A DNA stretch of 56,958 nucleotides from Acidimicrobiia bacterium (lineage in GTDB: Bacteria; Actinomycetota; Acidimicrobiia; Acidimicrobiales; AC-14), in the NCBI GenBank assembly GCA_023264995.1, contig JAHFUR010000026.1, positions 1-56,958 of the forward strand. The letters run 5' to 3'. The notes under the pieces were generated by a model. That model searched no databases. It saw nothing but the letters and a program-made list of their open reading frames with translations, and was not told where the DNA came from. Of the stretch, positions 8,668 to 17,533 are shown in pieces. The translations under genes and the position numbers were made by a program. How positions within the stretch are numbered: position 1 is the stretch's first letter; the number at the start of each line of letters is the position of its first letter.

Positions 8668-10450
8668 GGGGGCCGCGGGCGGGCTGGAGGTACAGGACCT
8701 GGTCGTCACCTACCCGGGGCCGCCGCCGGTCCGCGCCGTGGCCGGCGTCAACCTCACCGTGGCGCCGGGCGAGTGCCTCGGGATGCTCGGCGAGTCAGGC
8801 TCGGGCAAGTCGACCCTGGCGCGCAGCCTGCTCGGGTTGCTCCCCGAAGCCCGGGTCGAGGGCAGTATCCGGCTCGGCGACATCGACCTGCGGTCCCTCG
8901 ACGAGGACGCCTGGCGCAGCGTGCGCTGGCGGCGCATCTCGCTGTCCTTCCAGTCGACCACCGCTCTGAACCCGGTGCTCCGGGTGGGCCTGCAGATGGC
9001 CGAGCCCCTGCGCGCCCACCTCGACATGAGCCACCAGGACGCGGCTCGCCGGGCCGTGGAACTGCTGGCCGAGGTGGGCCTGGGGCCGTGGGCTGCCGAC
9101 CGCCATCCGGGCGAGCTGTCCGGCGGTCAGCGCCGGCTGGTGATGCTGGCCATGGCCCTGGCTTGCCGGCCCGACGTCGCCATCCTCGACGAGCCCACTG
9201 CCGGCCTCGACCCGGCCACCCGCAACCGGGTCCTGGCCCTGCTGCGCTCGGTCCGTGATGACAGCGGCACGTCGCTGGTGGTCCTGAGCCACGACGCCGA
9301 CGCCCTGGAGCTGGTGGCCGACCGGGTGGCCGTGCTCTATCGCGGGTGGGTGGCCGAGGTCGGCCCGAAATCGCAGGTGCTGGGCGACCCCCGCAACCCC
9401 TACTCATGGGCCCTGCTCAACGCCCGGCCCACCCTCGGGTCGGTGAAGGACCTGCGCGGGATCCGGGGCACGCCCCCGGACCCGGCCGAGCTGGCCGAGG
9501 GCTGCCCGTTCCTCGGCCGGTGCCACCAGAGCCGTGACGAGCTCTGTCGCCCGGCGGAGCCGCCGCTGGCCGCGCCGACCGGTGAGGACGGGCCTCGGCT
9601 GGTCTCCTGCGCCCGGGGCGGGGTGGTGGCCCTGCTGGCCGCCCGCAACCTCCGCAAGGCCTACTCCTCCGGCGGGCTGCTCGGCCGGCGGGACACGCTC
9701 ACGGTCGTCGACGACGTGAGCTTCGACGTGCGCGAGGGCGAGGTGGTCGGCCTGGTCGGGGCCACCGGCGCCGGCAAGTCGACCCTGGGCATGCTCCTCG
9801 TGCGCCTGCTCGACGGCGAGGGCGGCACCGTCCACTTCGATGGCCACGACCTGCTGGCCGCCGGCGGCGCCGAGCTCAAGGCCTTGCGGGCCCAGGTCCA
9901 GATGCTGTTCCAGGACCCATTCGAGGCCCTGTCGCCCCGCCTGACCATCGCCGACGCCGTGCGCGAGCCCCTCGACGTCCAGGGCATCGGCGACAAGGCC
10001 GAGCGCGGGGACCGGGTGAAGGTCGCCCTCGCCGACTGCCGGCTCCCGACCGACGACGCCTTCCTGTCGCGGCACACCCACGAGCTGTCCGGCGGCCAGC
10101 TGCAGCGGGTGGCGCTGGCCCGGGCGCTGGTACTCGACCCGCGGCTGCTGGTGGCCGACGAGGCGGTGTCGATGCTCGACCCCAGCGAACAGGCCAAGAT
10201 GATCCAGTTGCTCAAGCACCTCCAGGTCGAGCGGGGGATGGCCATGATCTTCATCTCCCACGACCTGTCGGTGGTCCTGCGGGTGGCCGACCGGGTGCTG
10301 GTGCTGGCCGGCGGCCGGATCGTGGAGGAGGGCTCGGGCGGGGCCATGCTGGCCAACCCGCAGCACGAGGTGACCCGCTCGTTGCTCACGGCCGCCGGCC
10401 GTGACCTGCTGTTCACCGCGGCCGGCGGCGGCGGAGGTCCGGGCTGCTGA
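8657..10450 (+). CDS. fused DppD-DppF double ATPase of a peptide-type ABC importer
   Basis: Energises the peptide/nickel-class importer. Two complete ABC cassettes are joined in one chain of about 597 residues. The first has Walker A GESGSGKST, signature LSGGQRRL and Walker B AILDEPTAGLD; it ends with the oligopeptide-ATPase C-terminal region containing spaced Cys residues (CPFLGRCHQS, then CRPAEPP). The second has GATGAGKST, LSGGQLQRVALARAL and LLVADEAVSMLD. The start is uncertain: TTG 8657 overlaps the methyltransferase stop and fits coupling; an in-frame ATG at 8612 lies deep inside the methyltransferase. Domain order matches DppD then DppF. The permeases that it should serve are on the opposite strand beyond the NYN gene. 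Confidence 0.9.
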   Translation: MPPEGAAGGLEVQDLVVTYPGPPPVRAVAGVNLTVAPGECLGMLGESGSGKSTLARSLLGLLPEARVEGSIRLGDIDLRSLDEDAWRSVRWRRISLSFQSTTALNPVLRVGLQMAEPLRAHLDMSHQDAARRAVELLAEVGLGPWAADRHPGELSGGQRRLVMLAMALACRPDVAILDEPTAGLDPATRNRVLALLRSVRDDSGTSLVVLSHDADALELVADRVAVLYRGWVAEVGPKSQVLGDPRNPYSWALLNARPTLGSVKDLRGIRGTPPDPAELAEGCPFLGRCHQSRDELCRPAEPPLAAPTGEDGPRLVSCARGGVVALLAARNLRKAYSSGGLLGRRDTLTVVDDVSFDVREGEVVGLVGATGAGKSTLGMLLVRLLDGEGGTVHFDGHDLLAAGGAELKALRAQVQMLFQDPFEALSPRLTIADAVREPLDVQGIGDKAERGDRVKVALADCRLPTDDAFLSRHTHELSGGQLQRVALARALVLDPRLLVADEAVSMLDPSEQAKMIQLLKHLQVERGMAMIFISHDLSVVLRVADRVLVLAGGRIVEEGSGGAMLANPQHEVTRSLLTAAGRDLLFTAAGGGGGPGC

Positions 10451-10553
10451 GGGCGCGGACCGGGCGAGGTGGGTGGGGCGTCACGCCGGCGGAGCCGCAC
10501 CCGTTTGAATTCCAGTGTCGTCCCTTCTGGCCCGCCGCCAGCCGATCTTGGCC

Positions 10554-10632
10554 TATAATGCAGGCAATACGTTCCCGGGCGGCTTGGCTGTCCCGCAATC
10601 ATGTCCCCAGGGGGCCGCTTCGGCGGCCCCCT
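10554..10632 (+). promoter_or_regulatory. TATAAT box and UUCG-capped leader hairpin before the NYN gene
   Basis: The 206-bp spacer after the double ATPase is AT-richer and has a perfect TATAAT at 10554-10559; no convincing -35 box is seen. About 50 bp later comes a perfect 10-bp hairpin, AGGGGGCCGC / GCGGCCCCCT (10609-10618 / 10623-10632), with a TTCG tetraloop. The GTG start with a GGGAGGAACC ribosome site follows 24 bp later. The hairpin lacks a T-tract, so it may act as a leader element or a weak terminator for the upstream operon. Confidence 0.5.
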
Positions 10633-10656
10633 GCATTGTTATGGGAGGAACCAGGC

Positions 10657-11289
10657 GTGCAGCGCGTGCGTGTGTTCGTTGACTTCTGGAATTTCCAGGC
10701 TGGTTGGAACGACCGAGCCGGCAAGGGCTCAGATGGACGCGTCACCGAGCGCCCCGACTGGACGAGGCTGCCAGTTGTGGTGGTGCAGAGGGCGGGAGAA
10801 CTGCTCGCCACGATGGGCACCGAAGGCCCGTTCTCCCTCGAGGAAACGATCGTTCACGCGTCGATCGACAAGGCGAACCCCGATGAGGACAGACTGGGCA
10901 AGTGGCTATCGAATTTCTTGGATCGTCAGCCATCGTTCAACGTCCGGGTCCATGAGCGACGCGCCCGCCCAGCGTCGATCCACTGCCAGTCGTGCCGATC
11001 GGAGACGAATGAGTGCCCGAAGTGCGGCACCCGATTCATGAGGAGCATCGAGAAAGGTGTCGATACGGCCCTCGCCACCGATCTACTCACGCTCGGTTTC
11101 GATGGCGCCTACGACGTCGGGCTTCTCGTCTCGTCAGATGCGGACTTTGTCCCAGCTGTGCGGGTGCTGTTGAACCGCGGGATCAAGATCATTGACGTCG
11201 CCTGGCCCGACAGCGGGCATGAACTGAAGAAGGCATGCTGGGCCGACATCGATCTCGCGGCGTGCAAGCCGGAGCTGATACGGACGTAG
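10657..11289 (+). CDS. NYN (PIN-like) domain nuclease with embedded zinc ribbon
   Basis: 210-residue protein of the NYN/PIN-like nuclease group, probably a metal-dependent RNase. The first strand and acidic residue read VRVFVDFWNFQ (residues 4-14); a second acidic cluster, DTALATDLLTL, is around residues 138-148, and the third, LLVSSDADFVPAV, around 158-170, the classic NYN active-site pattern. A four-Cys knuckle (CQSCRSETNECPKC, about 113-126) sits between strands. GTG 10657 is chosen for its ribosome site; the frame upstream runs through the leader hairpin. The gene has visibly lower GC and looser codon use than its neighbours and splits the two halves of a transporter locus, consistent with acquisition by transfer. 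Confidence 0.85.
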   Translation: MQRVRVFVDFWNFQAGWNDRAGKGSDGRVTERPDWTRLPVVVVQRAGELLATMGTEGPFSLEETIVHASIDKANPDEDRLGKWLSNFLDRQPSFNVRVHERRARPASIHCQSCRSETNECPKCGTRFMRSIEKGVDTALATDLLTLGFDGAYDVGLLVSSDADFVPAVRVLLNRGIKIIDVAWPDSGHELKKACWADIDLAACKPELIRT

Positions 11290-11360
11290 CACCTACTGGT
11301 GGCGCGCGCCGGAGCCCACGTGGGCTCGTGTTGTTGTCGAGGATCCCGTCCCGCCGGCGC

Positions 11361-12242
11361 CTACCGGGTGTGGCGGACGAGGCGGGGGCTCAGGCGGCGC
11401 TCGGCGGCGGCGCCGAGCAGTGTGATCCCCACGATGAGGGCGACGAGGGCCAGGACCGGCGGGGCGAACCACCATTTCCACGCCGAGGTGATGAAGAGGG
11501 CACGGAACCCCACCGCGTCGCGGATCATGGCGCCCCACGACGGCAGGGTGGGGTCGCCGACGCCGAGGAACGCCAGCCCGGCCTGGAGGCCGACCGCCCG
11601 GCCGGCGGCGGGGATGAACTCGGCGATGGAGAGCAGGGTGAGGTCGGGGAGGATGTGGCGACGGAGCTGGTGCCAGGTGCCGGCGCCGAACCCGGTGGCG
11701 GCCCGGACGTGGGCCCGGGTGCGCAGGCTGAGCACCTGGGAGCGCAGGATGCGGGCCGCGTTGGGCCAGAACAGCAGGGAGATGACCAGGGACAGGCCGA
11801 GGACCGAGCCGCCGGTGAGGGCGCCGATCAGCAGGAGCAGCGGCAGCTTCGGGACGATGAGCACCAGGTCGGTGACCCGCATCAGCACCGCATCGCACCA
11901 GCCGGGGGACCAGCCGGCGATCACGCCCACGACCCCGCCGACGACGATGGTGCCCACGCCGGCGATCACCGCCACGGCCAGCGACGCCCGAGTGCCCAGG
12001 ATGAGCTGGCTCAGGATGTCCTGGCCCAGCAGGTTGGTGCCCAGGTGGTTGGCCCCGCCGGGCTCGGCCAGCGACTTCCCGGCCAGCTCGGTGGCTCGGA
12101 AGGGGGCGATCCGGCTGCCGAACAGGCCGAGCACGACGTAGAAGCCGATGATCGCCGCCCCCACCCCGCCGGCGATGGCCGCGCCGCGGGCCGGCCGGGC
12201 CGGGCTCGGCTGGTTGCCCCGGGTCATGGTCGCCGATGTCAC
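11361..12242 (-). CDS. dipeptide-type ABC permease, DppC class
   Basis: Inner-membrane permease of about 293 residues with the DppC/OppC layout: one N-terminal membrane helix (AIAGGVGAAIIGFYVVLGLFG), the segment NHLGTNLLGQDILSQLILGTRASL that opens the transport domain, and the cytoplasmic EAA loop around VRAATGFGAGTWHQLRRHILP. GTG 12242 overlaps the upstream dppB stop as GTGA, so the two permeases are coupled; an internal ATG at 12227 is the alternative. The large open frame that continues upstream is a shadow of dppB. Convergent with the NYN gene, 71 bp away. It most likely partners the + strand binding protein and double ATPase. Confidence 0.9.
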   Translation of the reverse strand: MTSATMTRGNQPSPARPARGAAIAGGVGAAIIGFYVVLGLFGSRIAPFRATELAGKSLAEPGGANHLGTNLLGQDILSQLILGTRASLAVAVIAGVGTIVVGGVVGVIAGWSPGWCDAVLMRVTDLVLIVPKLPLLLLIGALTGGSVLGLSLVISLLFWPNAARILRSQVLSLRTRAHVRAATGFGAGTWHQLRRHILPDLTLLSIAEFIPAAGRAVGLQAGLAFLGVGDPTLPSWGAMIRDAVGFRALFITSAWKWWFAPPVLALVALIVGITLLGAAAERRLSPRLVRHTR

Positions 12243-13309
12243 CGCCGGCGCACCCGGGGGTCGATCTTGGAGTAGGTCAGTTCGACCAGAAGGTTGGCGA
12301 CGAGGACGACGACGGCGAGGAGAATGAAGCCGCCCTGGAGGAGCGGGTAGTCGCGGGCGGTCACGGCCCGCTCCACCAGCGTGCCCATGCCCGGGTAGTT
12401 GAAGATCGTCTCCACGAACAGCGAGCCGCCGACGGCGAACCCGGCCTGGATGCCGAGGGCGGTCATGAAGGGGAGCAGGGCGTTGCGCCCGGAGTGGCGG
12501 TACTTCAGCAGCCGCCGGGAAAGGCCCTTGGCCCGGGCCAGCACCATGTAGTCCTCGCCGAGGGTGGAGATCACCGTGTTGCGGACGATCAGGAACTTGT
12601 TGGCGGCCAGCCCGATGGTGAGCGCGGTCACCGGCAGGGCCAGGTGGAAGAGCACGTCGCCGGTGGCGGCCCACGGCGACCCGTAGGTCGCGAACGCCCG
12701 CTGGGCGCCGGCTTGGGGGAAGATCGGGTAGGTCACCGCGAAGATGATCAGCAGCGCCGCGGCCATGGCGTACTCGGGGATGGCCCGGGTGGCCGACAGG
12801 ACGACGATCAACGCCCGGTCGGCGAAGCGCCCGCGGTGCCACGCCGCGGTGACGCCGGCGAAGAAGCTGATGGCCGACGACAGGGCGAGGGCGCTGCCGG
12901 TGAGGAGGAGCGTCCAAGGCAGGCGCTTCTTGAGCAGTGTCGCCACCGGTTGGTTCTGGGAGATGGCCCAGCCGAAGTCGCCCCGCCTCAGATCCGACAG
13001 GTAGGACGCGTACTGGGAGACCAGGGGCTTGTCGAGGCCGTAGTACGCGGCCACCTGGTCGCGCTCCTGGGCGTCGTAGATGTACTGGCCGCTGTCCGCG
13101 TCCTGGAGGGCGCGGAGGGGGTCGCCGGGCATGAGCCGGGGGAGGAAGAAGACCAGGGTGACGAGGGCCCACAGGGTGACGGCGTAGAGCCCGATCGTCC
13201 GCAGGTAGGGGGCTCTTGCCCGCCGGGGGACCTGGGCCTCGGGGGTGGCCAGGACGGGTGCGGGGTGCGCGACCAGGGTCACTTCCGGCAGCGTAGCCAG
13301 GGCACCCAC
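12239..13309 (-). CDS. dipeptide-type ABC permease, DppB class
   Basis: Inner-membrane permease, 356 residues if GTG 13309 is used; GTG 13282 is also possible. After an N-terminal cytoplasmic stretch the first helix (TIGLYAVTLWALVTLVFFLP) leads into LMPGDPL, the standard DppB/OppB opening, followed by a periplasmic loop and the DLRRGDFGWAI motif. The EAA loop is recognisable as YMVLARAKGLSRRLLKYRHSGRN, shown here as YMVLARAKGLS then KYRHSGRNALLP. The C-terminal sequence ETIFNYPGMGTL is typical. It is first in the permease pair and divergent from the DedA-PAP2 gene, with 67 bp between them. The loop between helix 1 and GDFGWAI contains an extra segment (residues about 65-90) longer than in many homologues. 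Confidence 0.93.
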   Translation of the reverse strand: MGALATLPEVTLVAHPAPVLATPEAQVPRRARAPYLRTIGLYAVTLWALVTLVFFLPRLMPGDPLRALQDADSGQYIYDAQERDQVAAYYGLDKPLVSQYASYLSDLRRGDFGWAISQNQPVATLLKKRLPWTLLLTGSALALSSAISFFAGVTAAWHRGRFADRALIVVLSATRAIPEYAMAAALLIIFAVTYPIFPQAGAQRAFATYGSPWAATGDVLFHLALPVTALTIGLAANKFLIVRNTVISTLGEDYMVLARAKGLSRRLLKYRHSGRNALLPFMTALGIQAGFAVGGSLFVETIFNYPGMGTLVERAVTARDYPLLQGGFILLAVVVLVANLLVELTYSKIDPRVRRR

Positions 13310-13376
13310 GACGCCGCGACGTGCGGTCGCCCGGCCCTGTGGCGGAGGATTGGGGTGTGCAGAGCCGGGGGCCGCG

Positions 13377-14783
13377 ATGATCTCCGGCCTGCTCGACCGC
13401 CTGGCCGGCCTGGCCTCGCCCTGGGGCTACCTGCTCGTGGGCGTGCTGACGCTGCTGGAGGCGTCGGCGATGGTCGGCCTGGTCGTCCCGGGCGAGGCCG
13501 CCCTGCTCGTCGGGGGGTTCCTGGCCTCCCAGCACCGCGCCGACCTCCGGGTGATGATGGCCGTGGCCGCCGTGGGCGCGATCCTCGGCGACTCCGTCGG
13601 CTACGAGATCGGCCGCCACCTCGGGCCGGCGCTGCGTCGGAGCCGGTTGGGGCAATGGGTCGGCGACGAGCGGTGGGGGCGGGCCGAGGCCTACCTGGCC
13701 CACCATGGCGGCCGGGCCGTCTTCTTCGGGCGCTTCGTCGGCGTCCTCCGGGCCATGGTCCCCACCATCGCCGGCATCTCGCGCATGCCCTACCGCACGT
13801 TCCTGCCGTGGAACGCCATCGGCGGGCTGATCTGGGCGCCCTCGTTCGTCCTGCTCGGCTGCGGCGCCGGCGGGTCGTACCACCAGGTGGCGGACTGGGC
13901 CGGGCGGGCCAGCACGGTGTTGCTGGTCCTCGTGCTGCTCGTCGTGGCCATCGTCGTCGGCGCCCGGGCCGTGGTCCGCCGGGAAGGAGCGGTCCGGACG
14001 TGGGCCGAGGCCCAGGCCGCCCGCCCCGGGGTCGCTCGCGTGCTGCGGCGCTTCGAGCGCCAGCTGGCTTACGTGGGCCGGCGTCTACGGCCCAACGCCG
14101 CCTTCGGGCTCTCGCTGACCGCCGGGCTGGCCAGCCTGGCCCTCGTGGGCTGGGCGTTCGGGATCCTGGTGGAGGACGTCATCTCCCGCAACGACCTCGC
14201 CGGGCTCGACGGCGGCGTCTACAACTTCTTCCTCGACCACCGGGCGCCGCTGCTGACGAGCGCGGCGCGTCTGGTGTCGGACCTCGGTGGGACGGCACCG
14301 CTTTCCGTCGTGACGATCGGCTTCGCCGGCCTCGTCTGGTCGCGGACCCGGCGGCCGCGCGATCTCCTCCTCCCCTTGCTCGCCGCCGGCGGCTCGTGGG
14401 CGCTGGTGGAGCTGGTCAAGATGGCCGTCCATCGGCCGACCCCACCTGTCGCAGGCATGCTCGTGGGAGCCGGCCGCTTCGCGTTCCCGGCCGGGCCGGC
14501 CACCCAATCCGTCGCCTGCCTGCTGACGGTGGCGTTTGTCGCGTCCGGGGTCCTGCGTTCGTGGCGCTCGAAGGTGGTGGTCGTCACCGCGGCCTTGAGC
14601 GTCTCGGGCCTCGTCGGCGTCAGCCGCCTGGTGCTCGCCGTCCACTGGTTCACCGATGTCCTGGGCGGATGGGCGCTGGGAGCGCTGTGGTTCGCCGTGG
14701 TGGTGGTCCTGAGCGACGTCGCCGCGTCGATCCACCACCACGACGCCACGCCGGCGCCGCCGGAGCGTCAACCCAGCCGGTAG
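13377..14783 (+). CDS. DedA membrane protein fused to a degenerate PAP2 domain
   Basis: 468-residue integral membrane protein. Residues 1-200 are a DedA/SNARE-associated domain: the re-entrant GLVVPGEAALLVGGFLA segment, GDSVGYEIGRHLG and GRFVGVLRAMVPTIAGISRMPYRTF, including the conserved acidic and Arg residues used for lipid (undecaprenyl phosphate) transport. Residues about 250-450 are a PAP2-like membrane domain. Its catalytic signature is eroded: the first motif reads KMAVHRPTPP (Thr for Arg), the PSGH motif reads PAGPAT with no His, while SRLVLAVHWFTD is intact. It may therefore be a structural or flippase-like partner instead of a phosphatase. ATG 13377 is chosen. The end overlaps the convergent dehydrogenase gene by 16 bp. 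Confidence 0.88.
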   Translation: MISGLLDRLAGLASPWGYLLVGVLTLLEASAMVGLVVPGEAALLVGGFLASQHRADLRVMMAVAAVGAILGDSVGYEIGRHLGPALRRSRLGQWVGDERWGRAEAYLAHHGGRAVFFGRFVGVLRAMVPTIAGISRMPYRTFLPWNAIGGLIWAPSFVLLGCGAGGSYHQVADWAGRASTVLLVLVLLVVAIVVGARAVVRREGAVRTWAEAQAARPGVARVLRRFERQLAYVGRRLRPNAAFGLSLTAGLASLALVGWAFGILVEDVISRNDLAGLDGGVYNFFLDHRAPLLTSAARLVSDLGGTAPLSVVTIGFAGLVWSRTRRPRDLLLPLLAAGGSWALVELVKMAVHRPTPPVAGMLVGAGRFAFPAGPATQSVACLLTVAFVASGVLRSWRSKVVVVTAALSVSGLVGVSRLVLAVHWFTDVLGGWALGALWFAVVVVLSDVAASIHHHDATPAPPERQPSR

Positions 14784-15976
14784 ATGGCGTCGGTGTCGGC
14801 GACGTACAGCGCGTTGTCGGGCCCCTGCTTCACGTCGAGCGTGCACCGGTCGTCGCCCTGGGTGACGGTGGCGTGCGGGCTTCCGTCGACCAGCACCTTC
14901 ATGCCGTCGTTCAGGGTGCAAAAGACCAGCCGGCCGGCGTAGGGTGCCGGCCCCGCCGGCGAGACGAACGTGGCGCCGGTGGGCACGACGGCGCGGGCCT
15001 CGCTGCTCCACTCCGGCTCGGCGCCGGCGCACGACCCGCCCCGGAGGGGGTGGCTGTAGCCGTAGCACGACGGCCACTGGTAGGTGCTGCCCCGGCTGAC
15101 GTGGGTGGCGACGAGGTCGTACCCGGTGGACGGGCTGCCGGCGTCGCCGGTGGGGCCGTTGCTGGTGACGGCGAGCTGCCCCGAGGCCGAGAAGGCGATG
15201 CCGAAGGGGTTCCGGAAGCCCGACGCCCACACCGGGTTGCCGAAGGGGTTGTCGGCCGGGACGCTGCCGTCGGGGTTGTAGCGCAGCACCTTCCCGCGCA
15301 CGTCGGAGGTGTCGGCCGCCGCGTTGGCCGAGTGCTCCTCACCCAGGGTCACGTACAGCTTGCCGTCGGGCCCGAAGGCCAGGCGTCCCCCTTTGTGGCA
15401 GCAGTCGCCTCCGGCGGGGAGCTCGACGATGGTCTTCGGGTCGCGGCCTTCGCCGGCGCAGTCGGTCCAGCGGACGACGACCTGGGTGCTCCGGTTGGCC
15501 GCCGAATAGAAGGCGTAGACGAACCGGTCGGCGGCGAAGGTGGGGCTCACGGCCAGGCCGAGCAGGCCCCGCTCGCTGTAGCCGCCGCCGGCCTCGGTCG
15601 TGACCGTGGGAACGGTGGCGAACAGGCGGGGGGCGCCGTCCTGCACGACCCGCACGGTGCCCGACCGCTCGGCGAAGAACAGCCGCCCGTCGGGTGCGAA
15701 CGCCAGCGCCGTGGGGAAGGCGGCGGCCACGCGGCTCGGCGGCGACGGCTGCCGGGCGACCGCGCACGGGTTTGGGGCGGATGTCGTGGCCGGCGTCGGG
15801 GTCGTGGCCGGCGAGGTGGTCGCCGGCGCCACGGACGAGGTGGTCGCCGGCGCCACGGACGAAGTGGTCGTCGGCGCGGGCGTGGTGGTTGGCGCCGTCG
15901 TCGGTCGGGCGCTCCCGCACGCGCCGAGGACGAGCGTGGCGACGATCAGCAGGGGTGCACCGCGCCGGCCCGTCAC
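14768..15976 (-). CDS. PQQ-type glucose/sorbosone dehydrogenase-like lipoprotein
   Basis: 402-residue exported protein of the soluble glucose/sorbosone dehydrogenase beta-propeller family. It begins with a lipoprotein signal (APLLIVATLVLGACGS) and a Thr/Pro/Ala linker containing a near-perfect SSVAPATT tandem repeat. The propeller shows LAFAPDGRLFFAERSG, GLLGLAVSP, HKGGRLAFGPDGKLYVTLGE, GFRNPFGIAF and the terminal GPDNALYVADTDAIYRL. It likely oxidises a sugar or aldose in the cell envelope with PQQ, if PQQ is available; no PQQ genes are in the window. GTG 15976 with an AAGGAGG site 11 nt upstream is preferred. The much longer frame upstream is a shadow. Confidence 0.88.
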   Translation of the reverse strand: MTGRRGAPLLIVATLVLGACGSARPTTAPTTTPAPTTTSSVAPATTSSVAPATTSPATTPTPATTSAPNPCAVARQPSPPSRVAAAFPTALAFAPDGRLFFAERSGTVRVVQDGAPRLFATVPTVTTEAGGGYSERGLLGLAVSPTFAADRFVYAFYSAANRSTQVVVRWTDCAGEGRDPKTIVELPAGGDCCHKGGRLAFGPDGKLYVTLGEEHSANAAADTSDVRGKVLRYNPDGSVPADNPFGNPVWASGFRNPFGIAFSASGQLAVTSNGPTGDAGSPSTGYDLVATHVSRGSTYQWPSCYGYSHPLRGGSCAGAEPEWSSEARAVVPTGATFVSPAGPAPYAGRLVFCTLNDGMKVLVDGSPHATVTQGDDRCTLDVKQGPDNALYVADTDAIYRLG

Positions 15977-16054
15977 CCCTTCTGTGCCCTCCTTCGTGGG
16001 AACGCAGAGCTTGCCAGGTCGGCCGCCAGCGCCGGTGACGGGGCAGGATGCCGT

Positions 16055-16633
16055 ATGGACCGTCACCAGTGGAACGAGCGGTACGCAGCCCAGCCCCTCC
16101 TGTGGGCCGTCGACCCCAACCCCTTCCTGAGCGGGGAGGTCGGTGCGCGCCCGCCGGGCCGTGCCCTCGACCTCGGCGCCGGCGAGGGCCGGACCACGCT
16201 GTGGCTGGCCGAGCGGGGCTGGCAGGTCACGGCCGTGGACTTCTCTGACGTGGCCCTCGACCGGGGCCGCCAGCGGGTGGCCGCGGCCGGTGCCCCGGGT
16301 GCCGTGGAATGGGTGAACGCCGACCTGGTGGAGTACGACCCCACGGGCGGGGTCTATGACCTGGTGCTCCTGATGTTCATCCACCTGCCGGCACCCGACC
16401 GCCGGCGGCTGCTCTCGCTGGCCGCGGCCACGCTGGCACCGGGGGGCATGTTCCTGGTCGCCGGCTACGACACCACCCATGTCACCTCGGGCCAGGGTGG
16501 CCCGAGGGGCCCGATGGCTTATTTCAGCCCGGACGACATCGTGGCCGACCTCGAGGGCCTGCGGGTGGAACGGGCCGAGCGCATCACCGTCGGCGACGCC
16601 GTCGACACCGTGGTCCGGGCCGTCAGGGGCTGA
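16055..16633 (+). CDS. class I SAM-dependent methyltransferase (TehB-like)
   Basis: 192-residue cytoplasmic methyltransferase. Motif I is ALDLGAGEGRTTLWLAERG (residues 35-53), followed by VTAVDFS (post-I), VYDLVLLMFIHLP (motif II region) and LAPGGMFLVAGYD (motif III). The N-terminal HQWNERYAAQPLLW segment is typical of the TehB/small-molecule methyltransferase group. ATG 16055 is 78 bp from the divergent dehydrogenase start, so the two share a promoter region. The substrate cannot be read from the sequence. Confidence 0.87.
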   Translation: MDRHQWNERYAAQPLLWAVDPNPFLSGEVGARPPGRALDLGAGEGRTTLWLAERGWQVTAVDFSDVALDRGRQRVAAAGAPGAVEWVNADLVEYDPTGGVYDLVLLMFIHLPAPDRRRLLSLAAATLAPGGMFLVAGYDTTHVTSGQGGPRGPMAYFSPDDIVADLEGLRVERAERITVGDAVDTVVRAVRG

Positions 16634-16675
16634 CGCCCCGGTTTGGCGCCGGCCGCCGCGGGACACACCGTGGTC

Positions 16676-17533
16676 ATGGGTGCTCGCGTGGAGGTCGGGG
16701 CAGTGCTCGAACGGGCCCAGGAGGCGCTGGAAGTGGCGGCGGCGAGCACCTGGCTGGAGCGCCTGGCCCGGGCCGGCCTGGCGGCGCGGGGCCTCCTCTA
16801 CGTGGTGGTCGGCCTGCTGGCGCTCCAGCTCGCCGGCGGCCACCGCCACGCCCGGGCTGACAAGGAGGGCGCGCTCCAGAGCGTCGTCCGCCAGCCCTTC
16901 GGCCGCGTGCTGGTGCTCCTCCTGGCCGTGGGCTTCGCCGGCTACGCCCTCTGGCGGTTCGTCGAGGCCGCGGTCGGCCCGGCCCGTGAGCCCGACTTGA
17001 GGAAAGCCCAGCTGAAGCGGGTCGGGTACGTGGCGCGCGGTTGTCTCTACGCCTTCCTGTCCGCGAGTGCGGTGAAGCTGTTCATCTGGTCCAGCCGGTC
17101 GATGTCGTCGGGCCGGGCCGAGGCCGACTGGACGGCGCGCGTCCTCACCTGGCCTGGTGGTGGGTGGCTGGTCCAGGCCGCGGGGCTGGTGGCCATCGGC
17201 GCCGGCCTCTACGTCGGGTGGCGGGGCGTGTCGGGGAAGTTCCGGGAGCGGCTGAAGGGCACCGAGATGGGGCCGGTGGCCCGCCGGTGGGTCAGGGGGT
17301 TCGGCACCGTGGGGATGGTCACCCGGATGCTGGTCAGCCTCATGATCGGGTTCTTCCTCGTCGCCGCGGCCCGCCAGCACGACCCCGGCCAGGCGGTCGG
17401 GATCGACGGGACGCTCAAGCGGGTCGTCGACTACTCCTACGGGCCGGCGCTGCTGGTGGCGGCGGCCTTCGGTCTGGCGTGCTACGGGCTGTACTCCTTC
17501 GCCGAGGCCCGGTACCGCCGGGTCGGGCGTTGA
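16676..17533 (+). CDS. DUF1206 membrane protein
   Basis: 285-residue membrane protein made of three repeated two-helix units, the DUF1206 pattern: units begin near LARAGLAARGLLYVVVGLLA, LKRVGYVARGCLYAFLSAS and VRGFGTVGMVTRMLVSLMIG, each followed by a second helix with a Gly-rich turn (for example VGFAGYALWRFVEA and GLACYGLYSFAEA). Function of the family is unknown. ATG 16676 is chosen; GTG 16670 and a TTG at 16643 are in frame. Its TGA overlaps the TTG start of the lipid kinase gene, so the two are coupled and both probably act on the membrane. Confidence 0.85.
   Translation: MGARVEVGAVLERAQEALEVAAASTWLERLARAGLAARGLLYVVVGLLALQLAGGHRHARADKEGALQSVVRQPFGRVLVLLLAVGFAGYALWRFVEAAVGPAREPDLRKAQLKRVGYVARGCLYAFLSASAVKLFIWSSRSMSSGRAEADWTARVLTWPGGGWLVQAAGLVAIGAGLYVGWRGVSGKFRERLKGTEMGPVARRWVRGFGTVGMVTRMLVSLMIGFFLVAAARQHDPGQAVGIDGTLKRVVDYSYGPALLVAAAFGLACYGLYSFAEARYRRVGR

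Noticed and set aside
12236-16633. Very long + strand open frame of 1,465 codons
   Set aside because: Most of it is antisense to dppB/dppC or out of frame with the DedA-PAP2 gene; only the last 193 codons (from 16055) are a real methyltransferase. Long shadow frames are expected at this GC.
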